Below are positions 1 to 8,056 of a stretch of DNA of 64,000 nucleotides, piece by piece (position 1 is the stretch's first letter; each line of letters begins with the position of its first letter). Made by a program: the position numbers and the translations under genes. The stretch lies in the NCBI RefSeq assembly GCF_003368325.1, contig NZ_CP031467.1, forward strand, positions 4,340,001 to 4,404,000. Direction: 5' to 3'. The DNA is from Paraburkholderia caffeinilytica (GTDB lineage: Bacteria > Pseudomonadota > Gammaproteobacteria > Burkholderiales > Burkholderiaceae). The notes beneath the pieces were generated by a model, which made no database searches, was not told where the DNA came from, and saw nothing but the letters and a program-made list of their open reading frames with translations.

Positions 1-957
1 GACGTGACGCTGTTCGCGAGCGGCGACTCCGTCACGAGCGCGAAGCTGGAACCCGTCTGGCCGCGCGCGCTGCGTCTGGACCCGGGGATCCGCGACCGCA
101 TCGCGCCCCACATGCTGTTGATGGAACTGGTGCGCCGCCAGGCCGAGAACTTCGACGTGCTGCACTTTCACCTCGACTACTACTCGTTTTCGGTCTTCAA
201 GCGCCAGGAGACGCCCTTCGTCACGACGATGCACGGCCGCCTCGACTTGCCCGAGCAACAGCCGGTGTTCGACACCTTCAACACCGCGCCGGTGATCTCG
301 ATTTCAAATGCGCAGCGTCATCCGTTGCCGCAGGCCAAGTGGCTTACCACCGTCTATCACGGTCTGCCGGAGCAGCTCTACACGCCGCAGCCGGTCGAGC
401 AGAAATACCTCGCGTTTCTCGGCCGTATCTCGCCGGAAAAACGCGTCGATACCGCGATCCGCATTGCCGGGCGCTGCGGGATGCAGATCCGCATTGCCGC
501 GAAAGTGGATGCCGCCGACCGCGAATACTTCGAGCGCGAAATCCGGCCGTTGCTGGATCTGCCGTATGTCGAGTTCATCGGCGAAATCGCGGATAACCAG
601 AAGGCCGAGTTTCTTTCGGGCGCGCATGCGCTGCTGTTCCCGATCGACTGGCCGGAGCCGTTCGGCCTCGTGATGATCGAAGCGATGGCCTGCGGCACGC
701 CGGTGATCGCGTTCAACCGCGGCTCGGTGCCGGAAGTGCTGGACGACGGTGTGACCGGCTTTATCGTCGAGGACGAAATCGGAGCGGTGGCGGCGGTGAA
801 TCGCCTGCACAAGATGCCGCGGGCGGGCGTGCGGCAACGCTTCGAAGAGCGTTTCACGTCGCACCGGATGGCCCAGCAGTATGTGGATGCGTATCAGTCG
901 GTGATTCGCGCGCAGAAGCGTTCGCGCTTCAAGGTGATCGACACGTCGGGGAGTTGA
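1..957 (+). CDS. GT4-family glycosyltransferase, 5' end outside window
   Basis: The frame is open from base 1 and ends with TGA at 955-957. The first visible residues (DVTLFASGDS) normally lie about 40 residues into GT4 enzymes, after a glycine-rich nucleotide-sugar loop, so the true start is upstream of the window. The visible part has the usual two-lobe GT4 layout: an acceptor lobe with the phrase HFHLDYYSF, then the donor lobe with FLGRISPEKRVDTAI and the C-terminal signature EPFGLVMIEAMACGTPVIAFNRGSVPEV, which carries the E-x7-E donor-binding motif. It is likely a cytoplasmic or membrane-associated transferase using a nucleotide sugar. The acceptor is unknown. A strong terminator follows it and about 5 kb separates it from bceA, so I do not count it as part of the exopolysaccharide operon. 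Confidence 0.85.
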   Translation, partial: DVTLFASGDSVTSAKLEPVWPRALRLDPGIRDRIAPHMLLMELVRRQAENFDVLHFHLDYYSFSVFKRQETPFVTTMHGRLDLPEQQPVFDTFNTAPVISISNAQRHPLPQAKWLTTVYHGLPEQLYTPQPVEQKYLAFLGRISPEKRVDTAIRIAGRCGMQIRIAAKVDAADREYFEREIRPLLDLPYVEFIGEIADNQKAEFLSGAHALLFPIDWPEPFGLVMIEAMACGTPVIAFNRGSVPEVLDDGVTGFIVEDEIGAVAAVNRLHKMPRAGVRQRFEERFTSHRMAQQYVDAYQSVIRAQKRSRFKVIDTSGS

Positions 958-994
958 GCGGCGTAAGACGGGCTCACGCGGCACAATGAAACAG

Positions 995-1029
995 AACGGC
1001 GACGTGCAATGCGCATCGCCGTTTTTTAT
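995..1029 (+). terminator. Rho-independent terminator after the glycosyltransferase
   Basis: AACGGCGA (995-1002) pairs with TCGCCGTT (1016-1023), with an extra inner TGC/GCA pairing, and is followed by a T-rich run ending near 1029. It lies 38 bp after the stop of the upstream gene and before the convergent SYLF gene. Confidence 0.8.
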
Positions 1030-1065
1030 TGCCGCGGCCCTCAGGACTCGGGAGCGGCCAGGCGC

Positions 1066-1653
1066 CTAGATCTTCAGGCGCGATACCTTGGTGCCCTGCA
1101 GCGAGACATCGGCCATCAGGCCGGCATTGGTCAAGATGAAGACTTCGACCGGCGCGGTCGCCGTGGTCGTGTCGATCGCGCCGTTGGCGCCCATCTTCAC
1201 CAGCGCGACCGAGGCGTCGCCGCCTGCCGACCAGCCGTCGGCATTGCGGAATGTGTCGAGCGAGTCCTGCGTCATGAACAGGAAGACGATGGCCTTCGAT
1301 TGCGCGCCCGCCTGCAGGCCGAACGAACCGGAAACCGTGCTGTAGTAGCCCACCGTGCCGCCGCCCACGCGCAGCGCGCCTTCGCCATACTGGCCGCCCA
1401 CGATGAAGCCCACTTGCAGTACCGACGGAAACACGAGAACGCCGCGCGCCTTGGAAACGAGTTCGCGCGAACCCTTCACGGTCGTGAACAGGCGCGACAT
1501 GGTGCCGTCGACGCTGGCGTCGATCGACTGCCGTTTGGAGGCATCCGTGGAGGGCGTGCTGGGGTTGCCGCTGTTAGTCGTACAACCGGCGAGTGCAAGG
1601 CCCCCGAAAGCGAGCGCAGCGGTAGTCTTCAACATGAAGTTTCGTCTTTGCAT
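1066..1653 (-). CDS. SYLF/YSC84-domain lipoprotein
   Basis: The protein is 195 residues long. It begins with a twin-arginine-like/lipoprotein signal (RRNFMLKTTAALAFGGLALAGC) ending in the lipobox LAGC, so it is probably anchored in the outer or inner membrane. After a Ser/Thr/Pro-rich linker comes a SYLF (DUF500) domain: SRELVSKARGVLVFPSV, then a glycine-rich stretch GFIVGGQYGEGALRV and SGSFGLQAGAQSKAIVFLFMT. SYLF domains bind phosphoinositides in eukaryotes; the bacterial lipoproteins of this family have no settled role. It faces the upstream glycosyltransferase and the terminator at 995-1029 separates them. Family assignment is firm; function is unknown. Confidence 0.85.
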   Translation of the reverse strand: MQRRNFMLKTTAALAFGGLALAGCTTNSGNPSTPSTDASKRQSIDASVDGTMSRLFTTVKGSRELVSKARGVLVFPSVLQVGFIVGGQYGEGALRVGGGTVGYYSTVSGSFGLQAGAQSKAIVFLFMTQDSLDTFRNADGWSAGGDASVALVKMGANGAIDTTTATAPVEVFILTNAGLMADVSLQGTKVSRLKI

Positions 1654-2019
1654 CGTTTTTCTCCATCATGGTTCCTGGGCACAACCTCATATGGTGCTGC
1701 CGGGTTGCCTTTGAGTTATATCACACGCAAGCGCGCGGGGCGTACTTCGTCGTTTGGCGAAAAGCCTTGTGTGGCGGGGGTTTGCGACCCATCGTAAAGC
1801 GCGTCGATGTAATTTTGACCGGTCGCGGGAGAGCGTTGGGAGAAGCTCGGACAGCGCGTTCGAACGGGCTCCCGGCGAATTCCGCCGCGCACGGACCGGC
1901 GCTTCGGCGGCCGGGCGCAAACCGTATCGTGGACCGTTTTTTACCGATTTTTTCGCGGTCACGGTTCGCGTTGAAATCGAACTGAAAGTGTTGCCTCGAC
2001 GCAGCACCCGCACGCATCC

Positions 2020-2466
2020 TCATCCATGGTTTGCCGGACTTTTGACCGGCGGCCGCCGCAGCGCGCGGCGAATCATGCCGATCAATACGCCGATCAGGAA
2101 CAGCGCGACGGCCGGCACGATCCAGTACCCGACGAACGCGTGCCAGAGGTAAGCCATGAGCGTGGAGCGGCGCACGCTGTATTCGTTGCGGGCGTCCTGC
2201 TGACGTGGCGCATTGGCGGCCAGCACATTGGCAGGGCAGCCGGCGGCTTGCGCTTCGTCGGGCTTGCCGTGGCAGCGCGCGGGCGCGCCGGCGGCGCGTT
2301 GTGCGTCGGTGAAATTCCAGGTGGTCAGCGCGCGCTCGAGGTCGACGGCGTTATATGCCATTTCCTCCCGGATCTCGCTGACCGCAACGATCGCCACGGG
2401 CACGGCCCAGAATATGATGACGACCAGCCACCGCCTCAACCAGCGGTTTTTATGCTTCGATACCAT
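2020..2466 (-). CDS. Small two-helix membrane protein, function unknown
   Basis: The protein is 148 residues long. A short basic N-terminus (MVSKHKNRWLRRW) leads into a first membrane helix (VVIIFWAVPVAIVAV, about residues 14-30). A soluble loop with two cysteines (ARCHGKPDEAQAAGCP) follows, then a second helix near residues 112-132 (GYWIVPAVALFLIGVLIGM) and a basic tail. This predicts both ends in the cytoplasm and a roughly 80-residue periplasmic loop in which the two cysteines could form a disulfide. A GGAGG-type ribosome binding site precedes ATG 2466. I do not recognise the family. Its neighbours give no clue: the psiF-like gene has the same orientation but lies about 290 bp away. Confidence 0.7.
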   Translation of the reverse strand: MVSKHKNRWLRRWLVVIIFWAVPVAIVAVSEIREEMAYNAVDLERALTTWNFTDAQRAAGAPARCHGKPDEAQAAGCPANVLAANAPRQQDARNEYSVRRSTLMAYLWHAFVGYWIVPAVALFLIGVLIGMIRRALRRPPVKSPANHG

Positions 2467-2675
2467 CCTTGCCTCCGAGCGGTGCTGTGCAGCACCAACG
2501 ACAAGATGGCGGCCCGTCTAATGTTGTGTGTGGGGGTGGGCCGTCTCCGCAGCCATCATAGAAGAAAAACGCCGCGTTCGCGCGGCTGGACTGCGAAGGC
2601 GTGGGTCGCGCGAGGGCGGCCGCGGGGCGGATCCGCGGTGACGGAGAACAGGGGGAGGGACAGAAGAAAGACAGT

Positions 2676-2754
2676 GGCCACGCCGGAAAAAGGCGTGGCC
2701 CTGTTCGAGCAATGCGCGGTTAGGCAATCGGCGTGCGGGCCACGCCGATTGCCT
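2676..2754. terminator. Two adjacent strong hairpins downstream of the psiF-like gene
   Basis: Hairpin one: GGCCACGCC (2676-2684) and GGCGTGGCC (2692-2700), loop GGAAAAA. Hairpin two: a perfect 14-bp stem AGGCAATCGGCGTG (2722-2735) and CACGCCGATTGCCT (2741-2754), loop of five. The second starts 6 bp past the stop of the psiF-like gene, where a terminator is expected. Neither has a long T-tract. The rest of 2467-2759 shows no gene. Confidence 0.55.
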
Positions 2755-2759
2755 CGTGT

Positions 2760-3056
2760 TCAGTTAGCCGGTGCGGACGACAGGCAGGTCTTCATGAAGG
2801 CCTTGCGGTCGTCGCCCTTCTTGCCGGCGGCTTGCGTGTTGCACGCCTTCATCTTGTCCTGCTGGCTCATCGGCGCGGCGGCGGCCGGCTTGGCGGACAG
2901 GCAGGTCTTCATGAAGGCCTTGCGGTCGTCGCCTTTCTTGTCGCCGGCCTGCTTGTTACAGTCGGCCATTTTCGTTTGCTGGCTGTTCTGCGCGAACACC
3001 GGCGAAACGAGGACAGTACCCAGCACCAGCGCAGCGATAGCGGATTGGATTTTCAT
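2760..3056 (-). CDS. psiF: PsiF-repeat periplasmic protein
   Basis: The protein is 98 residues long with a clear Sec signal peptide (MKIQSAIAALVLGTVLVSPVFA, cleavage after AFA/VFA). The mature part consists of two PsiF repeats of about 33 residues, each carrying the pattern KM..CN.QA..KKGDDRKAFMKTCLS with two cysteines, so disulfides in the periplasm are likely. The family is named after an E. coli phosphate-starvation-inducible protein; its biochemical role is unknown. The start at ATG 3056 is preferred over the upstream ATG at 3173 because it places the signal peptide at the N-terminus. The two repeats share 38 identical bases (2779-2816 and 2896-2933). Confidence 0.85.
   Translation of the reverse strand: MKIQSAIAALVLGTVLVSPVFAQNSQQTKMADCNKQAGDKKGDDRKAFMKTCLSAKPAAAAPMSQQDKMKACNTQAAGKKGDDRKAFMKTCLSSAPAN
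2779..2933. repeat. 38-bp perfect direct repeat inside psiF
   Basis: Bases 2779-2816 and 2896-2933 are identical over 38 bp, offset by 117 bp (39 codons), and encode the core of each PsiF repeat. DNA-level identity suggests recent duplication or gene conversion. Confidence 0.85.
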
Positions 3057-3504
3057 GTGACACTCCATCGGTGGTGAAAACGTTTTTTGATCGTTCATGC
3101 GCCTGGGCGTCAACGGCGTCCAGGCCCCCTCGGCACGTCCATTACGGCAAATGCTGTCTGCCAGAACGGACAAAAGGGCATTCCGGTTGACAGGCGCTCA
3201 CGCTGGTTTTCCCCTACGCGGCGGGGATCGCGGCGCTCCGGGAGATAAAACGGTTGAGTAGCGGTCGTGTAAGAATATGTTATGCAATCCGGATTAATTG
3301 GTGATGCGCATGGAAATGAATTAGGCCGCCATGATTCCATATGGGCGATCAAATTCCAAACATTCGATTTGCATTGCTGCAGATGCAAATGAATAAGAAA
3401 TCGGCAGAAAATCCCGTTGACGATCATAGGGGTAATCTTGACTGAATTTCCGGCGCCCATGCGCCGCCGGTCGTCACCGTTACACAAGCCCAAGGAGGCT
3501 CGCC
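3057..3504. other. 448-bp intergenic region with a dyad-symmetric element
   Basis: No gene is seen. It is the divergent control region of the psiF-like and YciI-like genes. Its only notable element is the inverted repeat at 3367-3390, annotated separately. Confidence 0.6.
3367..3390. promoter_or_regulatory. Inverted repeat, possible operator
   Basis: ATTTGCAT (3367-3374) and ATGCAAAT (3383-3390) are perfect 8-bp arms around an 8-bp spacer, about 115 bp upstream of the YciI-like start. Arm length and spacing resemble a dimeric repressor site. No regulator is assigned. Confidence 0.35.
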
Positions 3505-3801
3505 ATGCACTACCTGTTGATGTATGAACTCGTACCGGACTACCTCGAACGGCGTGGCACGTATCGCTACGCCCATCTGGCGCTCGCCTGGGCGGCATCG
3601 GAACGCGGTGAGTTGCAACTGGCCGGAGCCCTGGCCGAGCCTGCGGACACGGCCGTTCTGCTCTTCAAAGGCGATTCTCCCGAAGCCGCCGAAGCCTTTG
3701 CCAGAGCCGATCCCTATGTGCTTGCGGGGCTCGTGGCGCGCTGGCGCGTACGCCCGTGGACGACCGTGGTGGGCGAGAGCGCGGCGAACCCGGTCCGCTA
3801 G
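3505..3801 (+). CDS. YciI-like domain protein
   Basis: The protein is 98 residues long and shows the YciI (YCII-related) layout: a starting strand MHYLLMYELVPDYLERR, a central HLALAWAASERGELQLAGALAEP helix-strand with the conserved histidine, then LLFKGDSPEAAEAFARADPYVLAGLVARWRVRPWTTVVG. These are small cytoplasmic ferredoxin-like-fold proteins, often dimeric, with a conserved His-Asp pair. A few have been linked to dehalogenase-like chemistry, but most have no known role. A strong AAGGAGG ribosome binding site (about 3491-3497) fixes the ATG at 3505. It appears to be a single-gene unit. Confidence 0.85.
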   Translation: MHYLLMYELVPDYLERRGTYRYAHLALAWAASERGELQLAGALAEPADTAVLLFKGDSPEAAEAFARADPYVLAGLVARWRVRPWTTVVGESAANPVR

Positions 3802-4384
3802 AAGCAGGTCGATCGGCCTGCGCTCGCACGGCCTCGAAGGGAAGGCGAACGGCATGCGCGAGCGCTGCGTTCGCCCCAACCACCATTGCGCCCCGATGGC
3901 ACTCAGGTGCTGTCGAAACACCGCGCCCCGGCATTTCCCTGTTGGGAAAAATACGTTCAAAACGCATCGAAATGCGTTGTGACTCAAATGTCGATTTCGT
4001 AAATGCCATTCGTCTTCGTTGCCGCGCCATTGTGCTGTGCAATAGCGTCTTTCGGTGCCGGAACCGACGATAGTTCTGTTACGGCAATACGAGAAATGAC
4101 GCAGCAAAAAGGACAAGTTTGTTTCCATCCGTAACACTTGTCTCAAGGATATTCACGCAAACCCTGGTGATGGTATGCTTCGTGCACAAATTCTCCCATG
4201 CACGAGTGAGACCACGTTTTGTGCTTCGCAATAGGGACAAACCGCACTAACCCAGTGCGACATTGACCCGCAAACAGAACGTACAAAACATATTTGTGCA
4301 ACCGCGGGCTGCACACGGATCGTGAAAGTTGAATCCGTGGCCGCCCAAAGCCGCGGCCCGGCCAGGCCGCGTGGAGAAAACCCA
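3802..4384. other. 583-bp intergenic region upstream of the DUF4096 gene
   Basis: No gene is seen. It is more AT-rich toward its 3' half and contains two short inverted repeats: AACGCAT/ATGCGTT (3961-3978) and CGCACT/AGTGCG around AACCC (4243-4259). It probably holds the promoter of the downstream regulator-like gene. Confidence 0.5.
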
Positions 4385-5530
4385 ATGTTTTTCGATGAGC
4401 TAAGCAATGACGAATGGGCGCTGCTGGCAGCGCTTGTCTCTGATGAGCCGGCCGTCCGTCTGAACCGACGCGGCCGGCCCCGCGCCGAACCGCGCATCGT
4501 GGCGAATGCCGTTCTGTGGATCCTGACAACTGGCGAACCCTGGTCGAAGCTGCCGGGCCGTTATCCGTCGGGCCCTACATGCCGGCGCCGTTTTGAAGAA
4601 TGGCAGTTGAACGGCACCCTGCTCGAGATGGTTCGGCTGTTATCGCAAACCGGGCGCACTTTCGCGTACGTCCCGCAACCGGCGCCGCCCGTCGCGGCCA
4701 AACCGGCAGCACCGGCAGCAGAAACCCCCAGCGTTCGCGACGAAGGTCTGCGCGGTGTGTCGTGGAAAAGTCCCGAGTCATGGCAGGCGCCCGGCGTGTC
4801 GAGCAGCCTGAGCACCTGGCGTTCGGCCGATCCGTTCGCCGATATCACGCGCCAGTTGTCCGGGCTGACGAATCTGCCGCCGGCATCGCGCGCGCCTTCG
4901 GCACCTACGGCACGGCCCGCCATGCGCGCCGGTCTGCAGGACATGGAGGAGGTGCGGGCGGTGGACGCGGCAATGCACAGCCTGGATTCGGCCATCATGT
5001 CGGCACGCCGCACGCAACAGCTTGAAGATCAGCGTAGCTCGCTGTCGATGAGCCTCGCGCCACGCGGCACACAAGTCGCCGACCGGCGCGGCTATGTGAT
5101 CTACGTTGCGGCGGAGCAGGTGCCCAACGCCATGTATCGCGCGTGGGCGGAGATCATGAAGGACGGCAAACGCGTCGAGCGTTCCGGCCTCGTCGGCCCG
5201 CGCTTTGCCGAGGCTGAGGCGGCGGAGCAACACGCGCTCGAATGGGCGCGGCAGTGGATCGACCGTGAATGCCGCACACAGGCGGCAGCCGAGGCCGCGC
5301 CTGCAGTTAATGTGAATGGAGCGGCGGCTGCGGTGGCGCGTCCGTTGCCGGCCATGCGTCATGTGCCGGAGCCGGTCGCGGTGAATCACGGCGGGCCTTT
5401 GCACGGTCCCCTCAATGCGTTCCGCGGACCGCTGCGCCGTTATCCCGGCGAACCGGCCGCATCCACGACCGAAAGCAGTGCATCGGATCGTTTTCCGTCG
5501 TACCCAGAACTCATCTCCCATGCGGGATGA
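4385..5530 (+). CDS. DUF4096 (transposase N-terminal domain) protein, likely domesticated regulator
   Basis: The protein is 381 residues from ATG 4385, with GGAG about 10 bases upstream. Residues 1-86 match the DUF4096 domain found at the N-terminus of IS5-type transposases: LSNDEWALLAALVSDE, then RRGRPRAEPRIVANAVLWILTTGEPWSKLP and the CRRRFEEWQLNGTL helix. No DDE catalytic domain follows. Instead there is a Pro/Ala-rich linker (about 95-230), a compact domain at about 235-297 (GYVIYVAAEQVPNAMYRAWAEIM, then HALEWARQWIDRE) and a disordered tail. I infer a domesticated DNA-binding protein that may regulate the adjacent exopolysaccharide genes. Its stop overlaps the ATG of the repeat mini-ORF at 5527. 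Role unproven. Confidence 0.7.
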   Translation: MFFDELSNDEWALLAALVSDEPAVRLNRRGRPRAEPRIVANAVLWILTTGEPWSKLPGRYPSGPTCRRRFEEWQLNGTLLEMVRLLSQTGRTFAYVPQPAPPVAAKPAAPAAETPSVRDEGLRGVSWKSPESWQAPGVSSSLSTWRSADPFADITRQLSGLTNLPPASRAPSAPTARPAMRAGLQDMEEVRAVDAAMHSLDSAIMSARRTQQLEDQRSSLSMSLAPRGTQVADRRGYVIYVAAEQVPNAMYRAWAEIMKDGKRVERSGLVGPRFAEAEAAEQHALEWARQWIDRECRTQAAAEAAPAVNVNGAAAAVARPLPAMRHVPEPVAVNHGGPLHGPLNAFRGPLRRYPGEPAASTTESSASDRFPSYPELISHAG

Positions 5531-5715
5531 GCACGGCGGCTAGCACGGCTGTAAGCGCGGCTATAAATGCAGCGGCTGGCACGGCTGTAAATGCGCCAGT
5601 TAGCACGACTGCAAGCGCGCCGATCAGCGCAGCAGTACCCCGCGGCCGTCAGGAGCAACTGCCGCAGGTTCCCGCTTTATCCGTTGTGAATCATGAGTGT
5701 TGCGACTGGCATTGA
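5527..5715 (+). CDS. Low-complexity tetrapeptide-repeat mini-ORF, uncertain
   Basis: This 62-codon frame starts at an ATG overlapping the TGA of the DUF4096 gene (ATGA) and is mostly four-residue repeats of the type S/N-T/A-A-V/A, produced by a degenerate 12-bp tandem repeat. The tail has two cysteines and a histidine (NHECCDWH). No known domain. It could be translated by coupling, or be a chance frame over a repeat that arose after the stop codon. Confidence 0.25.
   Translation: MSTAASTAVSAAINAAAGTAVNAPVSTTASAPISAAVPRGRQEQLPQVPALSVVNHECCDWH
5530..5637. repeat. Degenerate 12-bp tandem repeat, about nine copies
   Basis: Successive 12-mers such as AGCACGGCTGTA, AGCGCGGCTATA, GGCACGGCTGTA and AGCACGACTGCA run from 5530 to 5637. 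The unit is a multiple of three, so copy changes keep the reading frame. The remainder of 5638-5855 shows no further structure. Confidence 0.65.
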
Positions 5716-5855
5716 CTGGCGTTGATGGACTTCGCCAGAACGTTGCATTGGCTCGGATTCGACGATGGTTCAACCGTGGTTCAGCGTGACGCGCCGGCAT
5801 CCTTCACCGGCGGTCCTGATTGGCGAGCGTCAGCGGCATCCGTCAGTCGCGTGCT

Positions 5856-7409
5856 TCATTGACGTCCATACGTGTCGTCGAAGCGCACGATATCGTCTTC
5901 ACCGAGATACGAACCCGACTGCACCTCGATCATTTCGAGCGGCATCTTGCCCGGGTTCTCGAGACGGTGGGTGACGCCCAGCGGAATATAAGCCGATTCG
6001 TTTTCGGAGACGATGAAGCGCTCTTCACCCCGTGTGACGAGTGCGGTGCCGCGCACGACGATCCAGTGTTCCGCGCGGTGATGATGCATCTGCAACGAAA
6101 GCCGCGCGCCCGGTTTCACGACAATGCGTTTGACCTGGAAGCGCTCGCCGGTGTCGACGGAATCGTAGTTGCCCCACGGGCGATGCACCTTGCGATGGTT
6201 GGTCGCTTCGAGTCCGCCATCGTTGCGAATCCGTCCGACGATCTTCTTGACGTCCTGCACGCGCGATTTGTCGGCGACCAGAATCGCATCGGCCGTTTCG
6301 ACCACCACGAGATCCTGCGTGCCGACGCAGGCGATCAGGCGTCCTTCCGAATGCGCGAAGGTCGAGCTTGCTCCTTCGAACATCACGCGGCCGCGGCCCA
6401 CGTTCCGATCGGCGTCTTTCTCCGAGATGTCCCAGATCGCGTCCCACGAACCCACGTCCGACCACCCCGCTTGCAACGGCACGACCACGCCGGATGCGGC
6501 AGTCTGATCGTTGCCGAGCTTCTCCATCACCGCGTAGTCGATCGAATTGGACGGCGAGGCGCTGAACGCATCGCGTTGCAGGCGGAAGAAATCGCCGTCC
6601 GCCTTGCCGCTTGCGAAGGCGACTTCGCAGGCTTCATAAATCGCCGGCTGGAAATGGCGGATCGCCTTGAGCCAGGTCGACGCGCGCATGATGAAAATGC
6701 CGCTGTTCCACCAGTATTCCTGCGATTCGATATAACGCTGCGCCAGTTCCAGATGCGGTTTTTCGACGAAGCGATCGAGCTTGTGCGCGCCGATCCGGGC
6801 GGCCGTATCGGCGTCCGTTGCGCGCGCGTCATTAGGCATGCCAAGCGCCGCGCCGATGCGAATGTAGCCGTAACCCGTTTCCGCGCGCGTCGGCACGATG
6901 CCCATCGTCACGATATGACCCGCTGCCGCATGGTGCACGCCGGCGACCACCGCCGCTTGAAAACCGTCGCTGTCGGTCACCGCGTGATCGGCGGGCATCA
7001 CGACCATGATGCCGTCCCCGTCCTGCGCGGCGATCGAAAGGGCGGCCACCGTCAGCGCCGGCGCCGTATCGCGTCCGGCAGGTTCGAGAATCAGCCGGGT
7101 CGGCTTGCCGCTCGTGCGCAATTGCTCGGCCGTGGTGAAGCGCTGTTCTTCGTTGGCCACCACGACGAGTTGCTCGGCGAGCGGATGACCGGCTTCGAGC
7201 CCGTCGAGCCGGCGGGTGGTCGATTGCAGCAGCGAGTCGTCGCCGAGCAGGCCAATCAGTTGTTTCGGATGCTGCTCGCGCGACATCGGCCACAACCGTG
7301 TGCCTGAGCCGCCCGCCAGAATCACGGGGTGAACCTTGAGCTTGACGTTAAGGGGCATAGCTTGCGTGGACCGGGTGTCGGCGGGCGTGGCCGTAACCGG
7401 AGCTGTCAT
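5856..7409 (-). CDS. bceA: Bifunctional mannose-6-phosphate isomerase / GDP-mannose pyrophosphorylase
   Basis: The protein is 517 residues long. It interconverts fructose-6-P and mannose-6-P and makes GDP-mannose from mannose-1-P and GTP, supplying mannose and, through BceN, rhamnose units. The nucleotidyltransferase domain has the signature AGGSGTRLWPMSREQHPKQ from residue 32 and the sugar-phosphate motif FVEKP near residue 215. The C-terminal cupin isomerase domain (about 425-510) has the metal-binding string QMHHHRAEHWIVV. A GAGGAG ribosome binding site precedes ATG 7409; an internal ATG 17 codons in is a second option. It is divergent from bceB across a 647-bp AT-rich control region. Confidence 0.95.
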   Translation of the reverse strand: MTAPVTATPADTRSTQAMPLNVKLKVHPVILAGGSGTRLWPMSREQHPKQLIGLLGDDSLLQSTTRRLDGLEAGHPLAEQLVVVANEEQRFTTAEQLRTSGKPTRLILEPAGRDTAPALTVAALSIAAQDGDGIMVVMPADHAVTDSDGFQAAVVAGVHHAAAGHIVTMGIVPTRAETGYGYIRIGAALGMPNDARATDADTAARIGAHKLDRFVEKPHLELAQRYIESQEYWWNSGIFIMRASTWLKAIRHFQPAIYEACEVAFASGKADGDFFRLQRDAFSASPSNSIDYAVMEKLGNDQTAASGVVVPLQAGWSDVGSWDAIWDISEKDADRNVGRGRVMFEGASSTFAHSEGRLIACVGTQDLVVVETADAILVADKSRVQDVKKIVGRIRNDGGLEATNHRKVHRPWGNYDSVDTGERFQVKRIVVKPGARLSLQMHHHRAEHWIVVRGTALVTRGEERFIVSENESAYIPLGVTHRLENPGKMPLEMIEVQSGSYLGEDDIVRFDDTYGRQ

Positions 7410-8056
7410 GATGGACTCCTCGAGGCTGGGTGAATGCGTCGAGTTTTATCACGAAGTACGGAATCAATAAAAGCGTGTTAAATGGAAACTATATAAATCG
7501 TCTAATAAAATTATCCGCTCCGTGAAGAAAAAATGTCCAAACGATTTTTTAAAAAGAAAAATTAACCGAAAAAAATCGAGGGTCATTTTTTTATCTGCCG
7601 GCATGCGACAGAATGAGGGCGAAAGCCGAGGCGTAAGCTTCGTAGGAAAACGGCAGGATTTGCCCGATTCGGCCTCCAGAAAGGCGCTGAATGAGATTGC
7701 CAAACGCCGATTCGGTAACAATTGCCGAACAAAATTCAGAAAAAATACCGAAACTTTGACCGATACATTTTGAGATATTTTGCTGTCTTGCAGTCCGAAT
7801 TTTAATATCGCTTTATCTATACCTGTACAAGGGTATTCACTCATTCAGACACCTGCTCCCCGAATCGTCCGTTCAGGAATTTTTTTAATCTGAAGGGCGG
7901 CGGGGCAATTAACACCGGTTCAATCAGTTTCGCGTCGCGCATTGATTCGCAGACGCGAATACCGGCGTTGCGCCTCCGGCGGCAGGACGTGATGAGCGTG
8001 ACGGGAATTCAACCAACCAACGGATGGCACTTGACTGACGAACTGAGGGGCAGCAC
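7410..8056. other. 647-bp AT-rich divergent control region of bceA and bceB
   Basis: No convincing gene is present. Bases 7460-7870 are strikingly AT-rich with long A and T runs compared with the surrounding DNA. Small features: TTCGG/CCGAA arms around 7711-7728 and a near-direct repeat ATTGCCAAAC/ATTGCCGAAC (7696, 7721). It should contain the main exopolysaccharide promoters and is a plausible target for a nucleoid-associated silencer. Confidence 0.55.

Noticed and set aside
4385..5530. Intact IS5-family insertion sequence
   Set aside because: Only the N-terminal transposase domain is present, there is no DDE domain and no terminal inverted repeats or target duplications were found nearby.
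7464..7844. Open frames on both strands in the bceA-bceB intergenic region
   Set aside because: They have AT-rich composition, no ribosome binding site, Lys/Phe-rich low-complexity translations and no recognisable motif. This is better explained as a control region.
7410..8056. JUMPstart/ops element before the exopolysaccharide genes
   Set aside because: The core GGCGGTAG was looked for in this region and not found.
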